Positions 30,780-41,702 of a stretch of DNA of 64,000 bases are shown piece after piece. A program made the translations under genes and the position numbers. Location of the stretch: positions 826,649-890,648 of the forward strand of contig JAMPIT010000699.1 of NCBI GenBank assembly GCA_026261815.1. Direction: 5' to 3'. Position 1 is the stretch's first letter; every line of letters starts with the position of its first letter. Below the pieces are notes generated by a model that saw only the letters and a list, made by a program, of their open reading frames with translations, searched no databases and had not been told where the DNA came from. This DNA comes from Monarcha castaneiventris obscurior (taxonomy: Eukaryota; Chordata; Aves; Passeriformes; Monarchidae).

Positions 30780-32151
30780 AGTTATACTTTGCAAAAGTGA
30801 GGCCAACCATCAGTCAGAGAAAATCCAAGTACTTTAAAAATTGTATTCAACCAGGTACTTTCTAACCCTCCCCTTAATTCCCTGCTGGATGCAGCAACTG
30901 ATTTTATCCTCTCTACCTGATAATCCAATCCAGCATCATATTCGGAATGTGCACACAACAAGTGGTGGTGTTTCAGTTCAGAAATCCACATACTCTATGT
31001 TCATGTAACAGCGATAGGTCTGAAGCCAATCTGGTCTGTAAGGTCATTTCAGCTGTGGCTTGCAATTGTTCCTTTATTTCAGCAAACCCCAAAGGAGTTG
31101 CATTCACTGAAGTTTCCATTTGCAGAGTCCAATGGTGTGTGGCTGGTCTGTTCCTAAAGGCAGATCTTTGCGGAGCAGAGATGGATTCTAAAATCCATCC
31201 CGCTGTAGTTCCTGCACTGGGATGTTTCCAAGTTTCATCCCCTTTACCCTTTCCCCACAGTCGGGTTCCCAGTGGTGACTCCTTGCATGAGGGATGTAAC
31301 GTTAATACCCCCAGTGTCCATGGCGCTCCTGATTCTCCCAGGGGCCAACGTGTGCTCCAAATTCCAGCACTTCCCACCCATCCTGTGGCTCCTAAGGATT
31401 TGGCCGTGTCCTGCTGACAGTCTGTGTCTCTCCAACTCTCGGCGTTTGTTGGGTGAGCCCAGGTGTCATTGAGAAAGGCAGAATCATTTCTGCAAACACA
31501 CCCCAGCCTTAGAGCCTGGGCCACAGCCAGGAGCCGCTGTACCTCAGGATTCCCAACAGCTCAAGTGTCCATCCGAGGGCAATCCCACTTTTCCTTTGTC
31601 CTGGCGTCCTTTGGCCTTGACCTTTTATATTGGTGGATATTTTATACCCACCTGTAAGGGGTCCTCTGGGAGGCCTGGGCTCCCTTCCCAGCCCAGACAC
31701 CGCTGAACTGGCAGGAAATATTCCCACTGTCCTGTCTGAGGGCGATTCCATCCTTCTGGAATTTGACATCCCCAGGGGGTATCAGTGCAATCTGTCAGCT
31801 GAGAAATATTTCCTGAGGTAATTTCCAGATGCAGCTTGGAAATGTTACAATTCTCAACATCATCATCCTTATGTGTCCCTGGTAAGGAATATTCTCCTTC
31901 TATCCGTGTCCGGCTGGCCTGGGTGCTATTTCCTTTCCTCAAGTGTTCCCAGATTTTTTGTCAAATTGCTGACTGAAGCTCCCCACAGAACTGGATTTTC
32001 TGCAGAGGTTGGTGTTGGCAAACAAGGTGTTATAGGGGTTACATTCTGTAATTTTCCAAAATCTTGCACTAACTTTGAAAACCACATTTCCCTTACCAAA
32101 GGTTAATGACAGAGTTCCTATTATTATTATAAATATGCAATTAGTCATCAT
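30780..32151 (-). pseudogene. env: ERV3 envelope gene, disrupted
   Basis: ATG at 32151 begins a hydrophobic signal peptide (MMTNCIFIIIIGTLSL). The surface part is scattered over at least three frames (31625-31942, 31509-31769, 30973-31524). The last carries the transmembrane-subunit heptad and immunosuppressive-type segment LQTRLASDLSLLHEHRVCG. Family role: receptor binding and fusion. Frameshifts make it non-functional. Confidence 0.65.
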
Positions 32152-32263
32152 CTTCAGTGTCTTGGGGTGACTCTATGATGTGTATCCCCTATCACGGCTC
32201 TATGCCAAAAAATTAATTTTGTGCCTTTTTCTGTGCCTTTAAACAGAGCTTGAGAGAGGAGGA

Positions 32264-32858
32264 TGTTGGGGTCACTGGGCCAGCTGGTGAGCCAGGGAGC
32301 TCTAAAGTAGCTGAGGCCAGCTGGTGGAAAAACTCAGGCATTTGAAATATACCTTCATAACTCTGTGAAGGAAAAGCCTCTCCCACAAGCCCTCGCGGTT
32401 GGAATGTAACCTTACCCTCCAGACCCTGTTGAATGGAAAACTACCTCTCCCAGCATGCTGCCTGTGTGGCTGCTTCCTGCCCTGGTCCCCTGCCCTGCCC
32501 CTTCCCTCTGCTCAGTGGCTCCGTTCCTCGGCCCTGCCTTTGTACCGCCCCCATGCCCTCAGATCAGAACTCTATGTAAAGGCTGTCTGGCCATGTGCCG
32601 TCCTCTTCGCTCGTCCATCTCTGTGGAATAAACCTGCACTGTGGAACTCGGGCAAGCGTTGGGTTCGCCTTGGCTCCTTGTCTCTGGTAATATTGAGCTA
32701 CCCAGCTTAGGCGTGGAGGTGCGTGCCACCAGCGCCTTCCAGCTGCGCAGGGCAGAAAGAGGGGTGTGCTAGCAGTCACTCTGCACCTGAATTGCTCCTT
32801 TCAAGAGACCGTTTGGGGTACACAGCAGCTACCTCCAACTGCCCTATATTCCCCTCAA
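32264..32858 (+). repeat. ERV4 left LTR (forward)
   Basis: Starts TGTTGGGGTCAC; ends near CCCCTCAACC. AATAAA occurs near 32627. Closely matches the reverse complement of 37991-38585 over its full length. Confidence 0.85.
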
Positions 32859-32873
32859 CCTTATTATTTTAAG

Positions 32874-32891
32874 TGGCTGTCTGAACAGGAC
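32874..32891 (+). promoter_or_regulatory. ERV4 primer binding site, possibly tRNA-Lys related
   Basis: TGGCTGTCTGAACAGGAC. The GAACAGG core matches the tRNA-Lys3 primer-site pattern but the first half differs, so tRNA identity is uncertain. An inverted copy lies at 37961-37978. Confidence 0.5.
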
Positions 32892-33309
32892 TCTGCTAAA
32901 AAGAGTTCCTGCGAACGTCCCTCAGGCCTTTGACCAAGGAGGAGCCATTTTCAGAGCTGCTGCTCCCAGGCTAGCAAATTCAAGTTTTATTAGATTTGCT
33001 TTGAAGGATGGCTGGGAACCCTCAAAGGCAGGAGGGCCAGCCAGACACCAGAGGACGAGCACTTTCAGTTCTATTTGACCCGTGAAGTATTGGATTGAGT
33101 AAGTATTACTTCATTTGGATCCCCTTTTAAATTCTTTTCTTTTATTCTTTTCCCTTCTGTGCTGGGAAGAATTTCTGGGGACGGATGGGTGGAAAACAAT
33201 CCATTCCTCATAAGGAGGTCTATACCCTAATTAAGATTTATCTTAAGGTGGGAAAATCTAAGAGAAAACTGAAAAGTTTTGTCCAGTGGTTGTTTAAATA
33301 TTTTCCAGT

Positions 33310-35450
33310 GTGTCTACGGCTTCTGTTCAGTCTCTGAAGTTCTGGGATAAGGTTGGGACGAAGCTTACGCTTCTCAGAAAAACTGGAGACACTTCTGTTG
33401 CCCCGTTTTTTCCTTTGTTAGTTGCTATTTATCAATCAGTTAAAAATTCAGAGACTGAAACAGTAATGCCAGGGAATTTGGGTCTCTTTGGTGATGGTAC
33501 CCCTTTCTTCCTTCCCTCTCCCATTGTCCCCCCACCCCCAGACCATCGGGGAACCCCAGAAAGACAGAACAACCCCTCGGTGCAGGGGAGCCACCAGCCC
33601 CCTCACCTTTCTGGGTCTCCCCTAGCCTCTCTTCAAGGCGGGCCTGATCCCCCCGCCCTGGAGAAACCCCCCAACCCTCCTTCCGATCCCCCAAACCCCT
33701 GCAGAGCTTACCCTACAGAGAAACCAACATTGCAAAACCCGCATGTCTAGCTCAGGCATGTTATCTTCCATGTTAAATTCCCCCGCACTGCCAGGAAGTC
33801 CTGTCCCCTCATTAACCCTGCCCCCTGCATCGGTCGCTGTCCTTCCGTCGGCCCCTCCTCCCCCTGACGCTGCGGCACCGCATGTAGCCGCGGTGCCCCT
33901 CCCCCCGGCCACCGAGCCTCTCCCTCCGGTCCCGAGCCCCTCCCCGCAGGGGCGGAGACCTCTGCGGCAGCCTCCCCACTCCGGCCGCGACCATAACTCC
34001 TGCGGCGATGCAGGTCCCCGTACCAGCCCCTCCTCCCCTTGCCCTGACCCCCTCCCCCATGGCCGCGTGCGTCCCCGTACTGGCCCCTCCTCCCCCGGCC
34101 CCGACCCCCTCTCCCGAGGCCACATGCCTCCCGGCTGTGGCTACCCTCCCCCCGGCCCCGGCTCTGTCCCCACCCCTCGCGACCGTGCCTGCCCTTGCGC
34201 TGGCCGCCCCTGTCCCGGCTGCGGACCCCGCCCAAATCCACGCCCCCTTCACCGGCAGCCCGGCCTTGGGCCAGTCAATCCCTGCTGCCGCCCCTGCCTC
34301 ACCCCCCCAGCTAGCTGCAAAGCCCCTGAACCCGGAAATGCCAGCGCTGCTGGCCCAGCGGGAAACAGCCCGGCCCCCGCCGAGCCGCGGTCCCGAAGCT
34401 GTGCGGCTCACCGTGCCTCACACCGGGATAACCCTCCCTCCCTCTCCTCAGACAGAGACAGTGACCTCTCTGAAACAGAGGATCACTGGGCAGCAATAGG
34501 AAAAAAAAGCTGCGGCAGGAGGTGAATGGGAGATTGCTAGCAGAATTGAAGTTAGAGCAGCTCCAGTTCGTTATGATAGAACTGGGGCTAACCCTAGGTG
34601 GGATCAACTGCTGTATGAACAACTGAGAGAGCTGTGCAAAGGCAGGAAAAGATTTTGGACGCAATTCCCCTATTTCAAAAACCTAATTCAAGCTACCTTT
34701 GCCACAGACAGATTGATTCCTCACGATATAAAAAATACAAAGTCATGTCTGCTCTCTCTGTCAGAGTACATGCTATGGGAAAGATCTTGGAAAAAGTTAT
34801 TACAGGACCTTCTCCAAAGTTATCAGAGAGACCCAAATAGAGCAAATCTGACATTTGACCAGCTTTGCGGCCAGGTTGACTTCATGAAACCTCAGGATCA
34901 AATCAGAGTACTTTCTGAGTTGATTCTGGATGATATTAAAAGGTTAGCTGAAAAAGCTTTGCTGCTAATGCCTTGTGGCTCCACCCCATCTCATAATTTC
35001 TCTACCATAAAGCAGGCATTTGATGAGCCCTTTATGAAGTTTATAGACAGACTTAAGGAATCAATTGAAAAGCAGGTTGAAAATTTAGAAGCCCAAAAAG
35101 AGCTTTTATGTGTATTGGCCATGGCAAATGCCTATGAAAATTGCAAAAAGGTTCTCTAGGCTCTGCCACTCAACCCAGATTCTACGATTGAGCAGATGAT
35201 AGAAGCCTGCACAAAATTAACACCTCCTGAGGTTACAATAGCCCAGGCAGTGTCAAAAGGGGTGGTGGAAGCACTGGCAGTTTCACATAAAATGCAAAGA
35301 GTAATTAGCCAAGGTGTTATAACAGTGGGAGTTTTAGACACATGATTAAAGATTGTCCTGAACCTAAAGAGTGTAACAGGAATTTCAAGCCGGTCCCCTC
35401 AGATTGTCACACATGCAAGTACCACCAGACACCATCAAAAAACTTTTCAT
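33310..35450 (+). pseudogene. gag: ERV4 gag: matrix, long proline-rich spacer, capsid, nucleocapsid trace
   Basis: The matrix-like frame (33310-33750) runs into proline-rich sequence, which continues in other frames to about 34500 and is extremely GC-rich. Capsid appears from about 34640 (LIPHDIKNTK, and the major homology region FDEPFMKFIDRLKESIEKQV) to a TAG at 35157-35159, then continues in frame to 35343. Only the end of one zinc knuckle (HMIKDC) is left of nucleocapsid. The parts are spread over several frames, so no full Gag is made. Confidence 0.75.
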
Positions 35451-35808
35451 CGAGTGGGAAATAGTCTCGTCCTGTGAAGACAGCAAATATCGAGCCATCT
35501 CCCCCCACCACGCTTCCAGCCTGCAAGACAGGTCTCAGAACTGTAAGCGAACAGAAATTCATGAAGCCTTGGTGAGTGAGATTTCTTTTCTTTTTGAGGA
35601 CAATGCAGCACACACAATAACTGTGGGACAAATTGGATTTTTTGATAACACTACAGACATTCTGATCAGGGGAGACCCTGTGCATGGATCACCTGAACTT
35701 TTTATCTGTCCTGAGGTACAGACTGTAGACTCAAACAGTGAAATTACTGTTATTGTTTCCTGTAACAACCCTCTGTGGTTCATGAGCAAAGGGACAATCA
35801 TTGCATAA
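35404..35808 (+). pseudogene. ERV4 dUTPase-like domain, catalytic motifs not recognisable
   Basis: Located between nucleocapsid and protease, where betaretroviruses carry dUTPase. The carboxy part (ITVIVSCNNPLWFMSKGTIIA) has the beta-strand pattern seen near the end of dUTPase-fold domains, but I do not find the GRSS or IDAD motifs visible in ERV-B. Either decayed or a diverged dUTPase-fold domain. Confidence 0.45.
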
Positions 35809-35879
35809 GCCATCCTACTCCCTGAGGAATTCCCACGGTGCCACAGAACACTGTCCATATGGTGGGCAGAGGTTGTGGG

Positions 35880-36211
35880 CAGGGACAAACCCATGTTGCA
35901 TTGTAAACTGCGTAACGGGAAAGTCATTGCTTACTTGTTGGGTATGGTAGACACAGGTGCTGATGTAACTCATTTCTCAGGCTGAGTCGCCCAAAGATTG
36001 GAGCATCAAACCAATGAACGGGAGAATCACAAGGATAGGAGGTTCAGCTACCTCTACGAGGAAGGCTAATAACATAGTAATAGAAGGACCTGATGGTCAT
36101 GTGGCCACAGTGTGGCCCTTTGTAATTGACTCTGGATTTACATTCTGGGGTGGAGACCTCCTCTCCCAGTGGGGAGTTCGACTAGAAATCCTAAAGCCAC
36201 AGAATTTCTAG
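35880..36211 (+). pseudogene. pro: ERV4 aspartic protease
   Basis: Active site GMVDTGADVTHF near 35937-35976, followed at once by a TGA (about 35984), with the carboxy part in a different frame (36014-36211; WGGDLLSQWGVRLEI). The usual GRD is GGD here. Confidence 0.7.
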
Positions 36212-36229
36212 CAGGGGCTACTGTAAAGA

Positions 36230-37392
36230 GCGCTGTCCCTTGTCTTACTTGGAAGACAGATAAGCCTATCTGGACCGAACAGTGGCCCCAGTCAGCAGAA
36301 AACTTACACGCTCTTGAAATTCGCTTGCCAAGGGTCATCTTGTTCCAACCAACAGCCCTTGGAACTCCCCTGTCTTTGTAATTAAAAAACCTGGCAAAGA
36401 CAAGTATAGGCTCCTCCAAGAGCTCAGAAAAATTAATGATGTTATAGAAGGATATGGGTTCCTTGCAACCAGGATTACCCTCACCCTCTATGCTTCCCCG
36501 AGAGTGGAAGCTTTCTGTGTTAGACATCAAAGACTGCTTTTTCAATATACCTCTGCACCCCCATGATGCTCCCAGGTTTGCTTTCTCTGTTCCGTCTATC
36601 AACTGGCAAGCCGCGTTACGCAGGTACCACTGGCAAGTTCTTCCCCAGAGAATGAAGAACTCACCCACAATTTGTCAATGGTATGTTGCCCGTGTCCTGT
36701 CCCCTGTTTGCAAAGAGTTCTCAAAGTCCATTATCCTCCACAATATGGATGATGTATTAATCTGTGCAGAAAACAATGCTTATTTAGATTTAACTCTAGA
36801 AAAAACTGTTCAGGCCATCGAAAAGGCAGGGTTTGAAATACAGCAGGAAAAGATCCAGCATACCTGCCCATGGACTTGTCTGGGACTTCATATCAGTGAG
36901 CGAACCATCGTGCCCCAGCAGCTTGCCATCAAAGACAACCCAAAGACTCTCAGGGACCTGCACCAGCTTTGTGGTTCTATCAACTGGGTTCATCTTCTGC
37001 TGGGACTAACGACAGAGGAGCTGGCTCTGCTGTTCAACCCCCTGAAAGGCTGCGAGGACCTAGACTCCCCTCGAGCCATCACAGAGGAGGCCCAAGAATC
37101 CATTGAAAAGTTACAGCTTGCCCTGTCTTCTTGCCAGGCCCATCGAACCAGCCCTGAACTGTCCTTTAGTTTCATCATCTTGGGTAAGTCCCCCAAGTTG
37201 CATGGGCTACGTTTTCCGTGGGACGATGAACAGAAAGACCCTCTTCTTATTTTAGAGTGGGTCTTCTTGCCGCATCAGCCAGGTAAAACAATTACTACAC
37301 CACAAGAGCTGATGGCACAGCTGATTATGAAAGCCAAAGCCACCTCCGTACCCTTGCAGGATGTGAATTCACATGCATTTATTTGCCATTGA
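36230..37392 (+). pseudogene. pol: ERV4 reverse transcriptase
   Basis: The fingers region (36230-36450) is broken by stops. An open frame from 36454 to 37392 carries palm and thumb: LDIKDCFFNIPLHP, LPQRMKNSPTICQW and the catalytic loop as NMDDV. The first residue of the usual YMDD is changed to N, and LPQG is LPQR. These changes together with the stops argue for an inactive enzyme. Confidence 0.8.
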
Positions 37393-37960
37393 AAACTGGT
37401 GTCTTGGAGCACTTGCTCCACTTAAATGAGCACCTTTGAGTGCAAACTCACTCAAATGAGTTTTCCCTAGACAGCTACTCAGGCAAAATCTCAGTTCACA
37501 ACCCAAAACATAAATTGTTCAATTCGGCATTTCAATTGGCACCAAAGGAACTTCAAAGCCAAACCCCTCTCAAAGCTCTAACAGTCTTTATGGATCATTC
37601 AAGAAGTTAGCACAAATCTAACAAAAATCTGTGATGACGCGGAAGGACCCCAGAATGCAGGTGTGGGAGTCGGACGTCCAGGTAGTGGATAGCTCCCTGC
37701 AAATCACAGAATTGGCAGCAGTAGTTAGTGCTTTCAAGAGGTTCAAAGAACCTATTAATCTGGTGACAGATTCTGCGTATGTAGCCGGAGTAATTGCCAG
37801 AGCAGAGCACTCTAAGCCAAAATTGTGTAAGCTGCTTTTGAAGCTTGTTTTTCTGCTTTCCCTTCCACGTGATGCATGTGAGGTCACACACCGGTCTCCC
37901 TGGTCCTGTTGCCGAAAGGAATCGGAGGGCACACACTCTTGCAATGCCGGTACAAGTCCC
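37393..37960 (+). pseudogene. pol: ERV4 RNase H fragment and junction with inverted LTR
   Basis: A stop-rich stretch is followed by an open piece (37631-37840) with LQITELAAVVSAFKRF and LVTDSAYVAGVI, the middle of RNase H. The homology stops around 37840-37955, where the sequence meets the inverted primer site. Confidence 0.7.
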
Positions 37961-37990
37961 TGTTCAGACAGCCATTTATAAATAATAAGG

Positions 37991-38585
37991 TTGTGGGGGA
38001 TATAGGGCAGTTGGAGGTAGCTGCTGTGTACCCCAAACTGTCTCTTGAGAGGAGCAATTCAGGTGCAGAGTGACTGCTAGCACACCCCTCTTTCTGCCCT
38101 GCGCAGCTGGAAGGCGCTGGTGGCACGCACCTCCACGCCTAAGCTGGGTAGCTCAATATTACCAGAGACAAGGAGCCAAGGTGAGCCCAACGCTTGCCCG
38201 AGTTCCACAGTGCAGGTTTATTCCACAGAGATGGACGAGCGAAGAGGACGGCACATGGCCAGACAGCCTTTACATAGAGTTCTGATCTGAGGGCATGGGG
38301 GCGGTACAAAGGCAGGGCCGAGGAACGGAGCCACTGAGCAGAGGGAAGGGGCAGGGCAGGGGACCAGGGCAGGAAGCAGCCACACAGGCAGCATGCTGGG
38401 AGAGGTAGTTTCCCATTCAACAGGGTCTGGAGGGTAAGGTTACATTCCAACTGCGAGGGCTTGTGGGAGAGGCTTTTCCTTCACAGAGTTATGAAGGTAT
38501 ATTTCAAATGCCTGAGTTTTTCCACCAGCTGGCCTCAGCCACTTTAGAGCTCCCTGGCTCACCAGCTGGCCCAGTGACCCCAACA
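37991..38585 (-). repeat. ERV4 right LTR, inverted
   Basis: 595 bp, reverse complement of the left LTR. The inverted primer-site copy at 37961-37978 (GTCCCTGTTCAGACAGCC on the plus strand) shows that this end carries 5'-LTR-type neighbouring sequence rather than a 3' LTR neighbour. Confidence 0.85.
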
Positions 38586-40152
38586 GGAGTAAAAAAAAAA
38601 AACCAAACTTTTCAAAGCAGTTCCCAAGTACACAGAGAGAGAGACTCCTCTGCGTTCTCTAGGTTCAGGAGCACAGAAGGAGCACCCTGCCTGTTTCTTC
38701 TGCCAGCTTTTCATGGGTTTTTTTTTCCCTTTTTCTCCAGCGTGAGACAGCTGAATTTTATTTTCTTGGGACTTTGGTTTTTACATTCTTCTCTTCTGGA
38801 CTGTTCCAACAGCATCAGAACACATCAGGAGAATTCCCCACTGGGGGGGGGAGGGGGCATCCCCACGCCAACTCTGAGAAGGAGGGACCACACCTACAGA
38901 CGGACTCTGAAATCTTCCCAGGTTCCTCTCCACAGCGAGAGATTTTTTGTTTAGCATTATTATTCTTCTCCTGAGTGATTGTTAAATAAATAGCTTTTAC
39001 CTCTTTCCCTTTCCTTCCAGAAAAATTTCTTTTTTCCCAAACCTGGTGGGGGGAAGAGTGGTTGTAACCTGTTTTTCTCTCAGAGGATATATTGCTAGAT
39101 TTTGGCCAAACTGGCACATTCAACTACAACTGGTAAATAGTATCACCCTAGAAAAACATATTCTACACCTAAAACAATCAATAGGATTTGTGTCTCTAAG
39201 CAGAAAAATAGTAATACAATTTCCCCCCAAAAAACTAAAAGAAAATAAAAACCTCTAAGGCATCAGTCAAGTTTTTTTTCCACTGTGTTTAATGTGTGGT
39301 TGCTGGTTCTACCCATGTGTGATGAATCCAGGGTTTGATTCCTTCCACCCTGAGTGTAGTGTAGATTACCAGGAGGACTTGGAAAGGTCCTTTCCACTTT
39401 TCCTTCCAGGGCTCAGGGTTTCAAGTCTTCACACACACAAAATCCCCAGGAAGGGATGAACAGGGGCATCCAAAGCAACTGGTCCTGACAGGGTTATAAA
39501 CAGAGTCCCGCAAGAGTTTCTCCTAAAGCAATCAAATATAGATTTAAATCTGTTTCTCCCTTTCAATGGATTTCTCCTGGAACTGACGGTGTTTGGTACG
39601 GCCGTCCCTACAGCAATCCATGTGGACTTACTTTAGTTTTTGTCCCTGGCTGAATTCTGACTCAGAAGAGCCAGAGGAAGGGTCTGTGCCCATTTTAAAA
39701 AGCTTTCTTGCATATTTTAATATTTTGTTGTTTTAGAGTCTTATTCATCCTTTCTACTATCCCACTCAACTGTGGTCGCCCCTGTGACAGGGGCTGCGTC
39801 AGTCCCATTTTATACCCAGGGTTTTGCTCAGCGCTCAGCTGTTGCACCACATCTGCTATGAAATGGGGGCGTCTCTCTGAAGACAACTTAAGTGGACCCC
39901 AAATCTCTGTATTATTTCTTTAAGAATAATTTTTACGTCTTCCCTGGATTTTTTGGTGCGACAGGGAAAGGTTGCTAGCCATCCGGAAAATGTATCTGCC
40001 AATACCAGAAGATACCTATCCCCAGTTTGTCTGGGTAATTCAGAGAAATTGATTTGCCAATAACCTCCAGGTGAATTTCCCTGTGTAACAGTTCCAGCAG
40101 GTGGCCTTTTCCTATTTATACGATTGTTTTTTAAACAAATTGAACATTTCAC
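38586..40152 (-). pseudogene. pol: ERV3 pol remnant: integrase
   Basis: Minus-strand pieces: catalytic core with WQINFSELPRQTGDRYLLV and DTFSGW (39856-40152), GPHFIADVVQQLS-like and RPQLSGIVERMNKTLKQQ (39695-39886), and a GPF-type carboxy domain (WKGPFQVLL, about 39370-39410). These are gammaretroviral integrase features. Several frameshifts separate them. Between 38586 and 39290 I see no further domain. Confidence 0.75.
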
Positions 40153-40456
40153 CGTTACTGATTTTGCAATTTCAGATCATTCCCACACTAAGCACAGAAC
40201 TTCAGAGATTAGGTATCATGGACTTAAGTGCCCAATGGGTTTTGTGTTCTTTTTCCATTATTTTTCTCACTACAGAAGGTGGAATTATAACCTGTTTTCT
40301 GTCTCTTACCCACCACTTGTCTTGATTCTTGGTGACTTTTAATATATTTCCTTAACAATGATTTTTGCAGGGTTCCACTCCCCTCCCACTCGGACATTTT
40401 CCCTCTCTTCCCCCTTTTTTCTCATGTCCCCTCCTTTCCAGCCCCTCCCGCTCATC

Positions 40457-40540
40457 TTAAGAGCTCCTCGCCCGCAGCCGGGGGGCTCCCAGCAGCACCA
40501 GTGCCACCAGTACGGCCCCAGCTGCCCCCACACGCCCCAT
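40457..40540 (-). pseudogene. Orphan MHC class II beta exon 1 (signal peptide), copy 1
   Basis: From ATG at 40540 leftward the frame reads MGRVGAAGAVLVALVLLGAP, the leader style of avian class II beta chains. No GT donor follows cleanly. The intron-like purine-rich sequence to the left ends at ERV3 remnants (40335), and no beta1 or beta2 exon is present. The gene is beheaded rather than functional. Confidence 0.7.
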
Positions 40541-40859
40541 GCCCAGCGCCGGGCGGTGCCGACAGCCCCAAAGCAGCCGCGCTGTGCCCTGGGGGGTCCC
40601 CAAAGCGGCCCCGGCCCGCAAGGCCCTGGCAGCCCCAGGCCGGAGCAGTGCGGAGCGCGGGCGGGCGGCATCAGCCGTGCCCGGGCAGGGCCGGGCCCCG
40701 CAGGGCTCCCGCCCGTACTCGGCCCCACCGGGACAGCCCGGGGGGGCCCGGCCTGGCCGCCCCCACCTCCCCCTCCCCAAATTCCGCTCCGGGGGGCGCT
40801 GGGGGAGAAGGGTGGGTGCAGGTGGGGTCCGGGTGGGTAGCGCCGGGTGCTGCGGGTCT

Positions 40860-41090
40860 GCATGGCACCTGGGGAGTCATCAGCGAGAAAAGCTATGATT
40901 ACCTAAAACCTGCGGATTGCATTCTTTGATTGGCCAAAAGTTGTTGGGGGCTCTTGGCTCTGCGTGTCATCCTAGCATCTGATGAGTCAGAACCCTACCG
41001 AGCTCTGATTGGTTAAAAATTCCCATGGGCTCCCAGCACTGAGTTTCCACCTTGCATCTGATGAGGCGCACTCTGATTGGCTGAGAGCTG
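40860..41090 (-). promoter_or_regulatory. Three tandem X/Y-box-like modules upstream of class II beta exon 1, copy 1
   Basis: ATTGG/CCAAT boxes at about 40929-40936, 41007-41014 and 41076-41083 alternate with X-like elements (CATCTGATGAGTCA at about 40976-40989, CATCTGATGAGGCG at about 41055-41068, GAGTCATCAGCG at about 40875). X and Y boxes with RFX, CREB and NF-Y drive MHC class II genes. Here the canonical X-to-Y order reads on the plus strand although exon 1 lies on the minus strand. The same layout recurs at 50280-50490. Confidence 0.6.
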
Positions 41091-41122
41091 CTGTAGGGGT
41101 GGGTGCTGGAGGAAGGGGGGCG

Positions 41123-41702
41123 TGTCACGATTCGCTAACACAAGTGGGAGTCGTGATGGTTCGTTAACCGAATCTCAGAGTGCAAAAGAAACACAAACGG
41201 GGAAAAGTACTAATTTCAATCAGCACAAGGCACTTTATTGCGTACCAACGCTGTGTAATTGCGATAGAGAGGGAGAGAGAAGGAAAGAAAGAGGGGAAGG
41301 GGAGGGTTATAGCTACCAACGGCCGGTGGAGTCCTCGTGGTCTTCCGTCTTCTTCCGTGGGGAGATCTCAACTGGGGTCTTCTTAGAGAGTCTTTTTGTA
41401 CCCTTTTCAGGAGCGAGGGGCAAGTAGCCAAACAGGTGCGAGAACAATGCCCACAGGAGTGAGAACAATGCCCACTGTCTTTGGTTAATGGCACAGAACA
41501 GGCAGCGGGCAGCACGTCCCGCGCTGTCCCCGCTGCTGTCACAGCAGGACCAACACGGCTCACCGCAAACTGCCAGGAATGTGTACCAGTTTCGGCACGT
41601 TGTGCTTGGCTAGCTCTCCACCTCGGCCAGGCTCAGACTCAGCATCTCGCTCTCTGTAGATGATCGTGAGACGGATGAAGGGTCTTCGGACCGTCTCTTA
41701 CA
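41123..41702 (-). mobile_element. Solo LTR of the ERV-A family
   Basis: Reverse complement of the ERV-A LTR (580 bp; AGAGACGG-type start and GTGACA-type end). Flanks GGGCG (41118-41122) and GGGGG (41703-41707) may be an imperfect 5-bp duplication. It has a few more differences from the two ERV-A LTRs than they have from each other. Confidence 0.85.

Larger units (their letters stand above)
32264..38585 (+). mobile_element. ERV4: betaretrovirus-like element with inverted terminal LTRs
   Basis: The left LTR is in forward orientation and the right LTR is its 595-bp reverse complement. Each is followed, toward the inside, by the same primer-site sequence. The interior encodes gag, dUTPase-like domain, protease, RT and part of RNase H on the plus strand, ending abruptly against the inverted LTR. 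Integrase and env are absent. The near-duplicated flank (GGAGGA/GGAGTA) suggests the whole inverted structure integrated as one unit. Confidence 0.8.
30159..40335 (-). mobile_element. ERV3: 5'-truncated gammaretrovirus-like provirus, split by ERV4
   Basis: Minus strand. The right-hand part (38586-40335) holds integrase pieces; the left part (30159-32263) holds env and the 3' LTR. ERV4 sits between with a near-perfect 6-bp duplication (GGAGGA at 32258-32263, GGAGTA at 38586-38591). Gag, protease and most of reverse transcriptase are missing; homology stops near 40335, where class II beta intron-like sequence starts. Confidence 0.75.

Noticed and set aside
33622..34411. Two long minus-strand open frames rich in glycine and arginine
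   Set aside because: Antisense of the proline-rich ERV4 gag spacer; they have no independent motif.
32258..38591. Two independent, opposite ERV4 insertions by chance
   Set aside because: The near-identical 6-bp flanks and one continuous plus-strand interior favour a single event, though the alternative is not excluded.
41180..41563. Open frames of 68-116 residues on both strands near 41.2-41.5 kb
   Set aside because: They lie inside the ERV-A-type solo LTR; the same frames occur in the other LTR copies at 10.5 and 15.1 kb, reflecting shared LTR sequence.
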